From Lachnospiraceae bacterium (GTDB lineage: Bacteria; Bacillota; Clostridia; Lachnospirales; Lachnospiraceae), in assembly GCA_009774235.1 (NCBI GenBank), contig VSNJ01000098.1:1-15712 (forward strand): 15,712 bases of DNA. The letters run 5' to 3'. Positions 15,229 through 15,712 of the stretch are shown here, one piece after another. Every line of letters starts with the position of its first letter. Position 1 is the first letter of the stretch. The notes beneath the pieces are model-generated. The model was not told the DNA's origin, searched no databases, and was given only the letters and a program-made list of their open reading frames with translations. A program made the translations under genes and the position numbers.

Positions 15229-15329
15229 GTTGCACCCCGCAAGGGGTGTGTGAGTAGAAATCTACTAACTGGTTAAATGTTTCATCAGACGTATTTGTTG
15301 CACCCCGCAAGGGGTGTGTGAGTAGAAAT
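15229..15329 (+). repeat. Leader-distal GCAA-loop repeats (repeats 28-29)
   Basis: The two oldest repeats again have the GCAA loop and are otherwise perfect. They directly adjoin the transposase remnant, so the array may have been cut here by the element rather than ending naturally. Confidence 0.85.
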
Positions 15330-15712
15330 GTTGCAAGAAGAAAAGCAAAAGGGGTTGATATATGGTTGCAACTCAGAAGAATAAGCAATAATTCCAGAAA
15401 CCAAATTTATTACAAAATGACAACAGCTTTTATGTCTGGAATGTTTTATCTGGCATATATTTTTAAGGAAATCATTTACAAATTCTATTACAGTACGTTT
15501 CCTTAGAAGTATTTTATTAGAAATTTCCATAGAACCTTTGGTTCTGGTATTATTTTTTGTTTTGTAACCAGATGGATACCACTTTTTGAAGCTGGATAGA
15601 TAATTTTTTAGAAATATAGCCTGATCTGCATAAAGTTTTTGAAATAAGGCTGCCGCAATCCCACTGGCTTTAGACGGTGGGTTAAGGCAGACAAAAATAA
15701 AAAATTGTGGTA
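15330..15712 (-). pseudogene. IS982-type transposase, C-terminal fragment
   Basis: Reading on the minus strand from the window edge, the frame encodes LFQKLYAD (near 15640-15620), then KILLRKRTVIEFVNDFLKN (15518-15460) and QIKHSRHKS followed by FVINLVSGIIAYS. The order 'LLRKR.VIE.VND.LKN..QI.HSRH.S..NF..NL..GIIAY' is the conserved C-terminal end of IS982-family DDE transposases. The stretch between the two blocks (about 15530-15620) fits poorly and seems altered or inserted. The frame then runs past the expected end, through the last CRISPR repeat, to a TGA at 15285 inside spacer 28. It is therefore a remnant abutting the array, partly outside the window; whether the upstream part is intact cannot be seen. 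Confidence 0.7.
15658..15683 (+). repeat. IS200/IS605-like end hairpin (tentative)
   Basis: CCCACTG and CGGTGGG form a 7-bp stem (one T-G pair) around the loop GCTTTAGA. Hairpins with a CTTTAG loop are typical of IS200/IS605 right ends. No tnpA or tnpB coding sequence is visible beside it, and the transposase similarity of the neighbouring IS982 fragment fades just before it, so it may be a relic inserted in that gene. Confidence 0.3.

Larger units (their letters stand above)
13429..15329 (+). CRISPR. Type I-C CRISPR array: 29 repeats, 28 spacers
   Basis: The repeat is 33 bases, beginning GTTGCACCCC and ending GTGTGTGAGTAGAAAT. Repeat starts are 13429, 13495, 13562, 13628, 13695, 13762, 13829, 13896, 13963, 14030, 14096, 14163, 14230, 14296, 14362, 14428, 14494, 14562, 14629, 14696, 14764, 14830, 14897, 14964, 15030, 15096, 15162, 15229 and 15297. 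Spacers are 33-35 bases and none is duplicated. Each repeat folds as GCACCCC / GGGGTGT with a four-base loop; Cas5c should cut 3' of this hairpin and leave an 11-base 5' handle ending GAAAT. Apart from the loop variants (GTGA or GCAA) the repeats appear identical, including the last one, so there is no decayed terminal repeat. The array is long and intact, which points to an active adaptation history. Spacer targets cannot be named from sequence alone. Confidence 0.98.

Noticed and set aside
5304..15329. A novel defence system or accessory gene hidden in the cas operon
   Set aside because: All genes are the standard type I-C set in standard order; the only additional product supported is Cas11c, and no anti-CRISPR, transcription factor or toxin frame was found between them.
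15330..15360. A possible thirtieth, decayed repeat beginning GTTGCA right after repeat 29
   Set aside because: Only the first six bases match in register, there is no spacer between, and the stretch is read through by the transposase-remnant frame; kept only as a remark.
13546..15388. Minus-strand open frames across the array with repeated FYSHTPHGVQ, STHTPLTGCN or LLTHPSRGAT units
   Set aside because: They are translations of the CRISPR repeat in three frames, a well-known false gene call; there are no ribosome binding sites.

Overview
The window looks like a chromosomal segment of a low-GC Firmicute, most likely a clostridium of the Lachnospiraceae type. Codons are strongly AT-rich, almost every start has a strong AGGAGG-type ribosome binding site, and the accessory genes (a CD3324-family helix-turn-helix protein, a FliB-like cysteine-cluster protein, a zinc-ribbon membrane protein) are of kinds common in Clostridia. 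The species cannot be named from the sequence alone.

Layout. Positions 1-940 hold a small HTH gene on the minus strand, with its own promoter, a structured 5' untranslated region and a bidirectional terminator. Positions 941-3838 hold plus-strand genes: a zinc-ribbon/two-helix membrane protein, a secreted or anchored protein with an Ig-like C-terminal domain, pyrE, and a 50-residue membrane protein. A structured repeat element (about 3852-3969) follows, then a FliB-like lysine-N-methylase gene and a clear terminator (5148-5184). From a near-consensus promoter at 5241-5269 runs a complete type I-C CRISPR-Cas operon: cas3, cas5c, cas8c (with an internal start that should make Cas11c), cas7c, cas4, cas1, cas2. 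An AT-rich leader of about 210 bases leads into a CRISPR array of 29 repeats and 28 spacers (13429-15329). The array ends directly against a decayed IS982-type transposase gene fragment on the minus strand, which runs to the window edge.

How it works together. Cas4-Cas1-Cas2 should acquire spacers at the leader end. Cas5c should cut the array transcript at the repeat hairpin, Cas5c-Cas8c-Cas7c-Cas11c should form Cascade on the crRNA, and Cas3 should degrade the target. All recognisable catalytic motifs are present, so the system looks functional.

This is a known class of system, not a new one. The less ordinary points are: (1) a GTG start with a full Shine-Dalgarno inside cas8c, in a stretch with no methionine codon, giving a 149-residue Cas11c with a charged insertion; (2) two repeat variants, GTGA and GCAA, that differ only in the hairpin loop, both keep a GNRA tetraloop, and alternate in blocks along the array; (3) a 36-base hairpin repeat present in opposite orientation before fliB and inside the cas operon between cas3 and cas5c; (4) two spacers sharing a 12-base core in opposite orientation.
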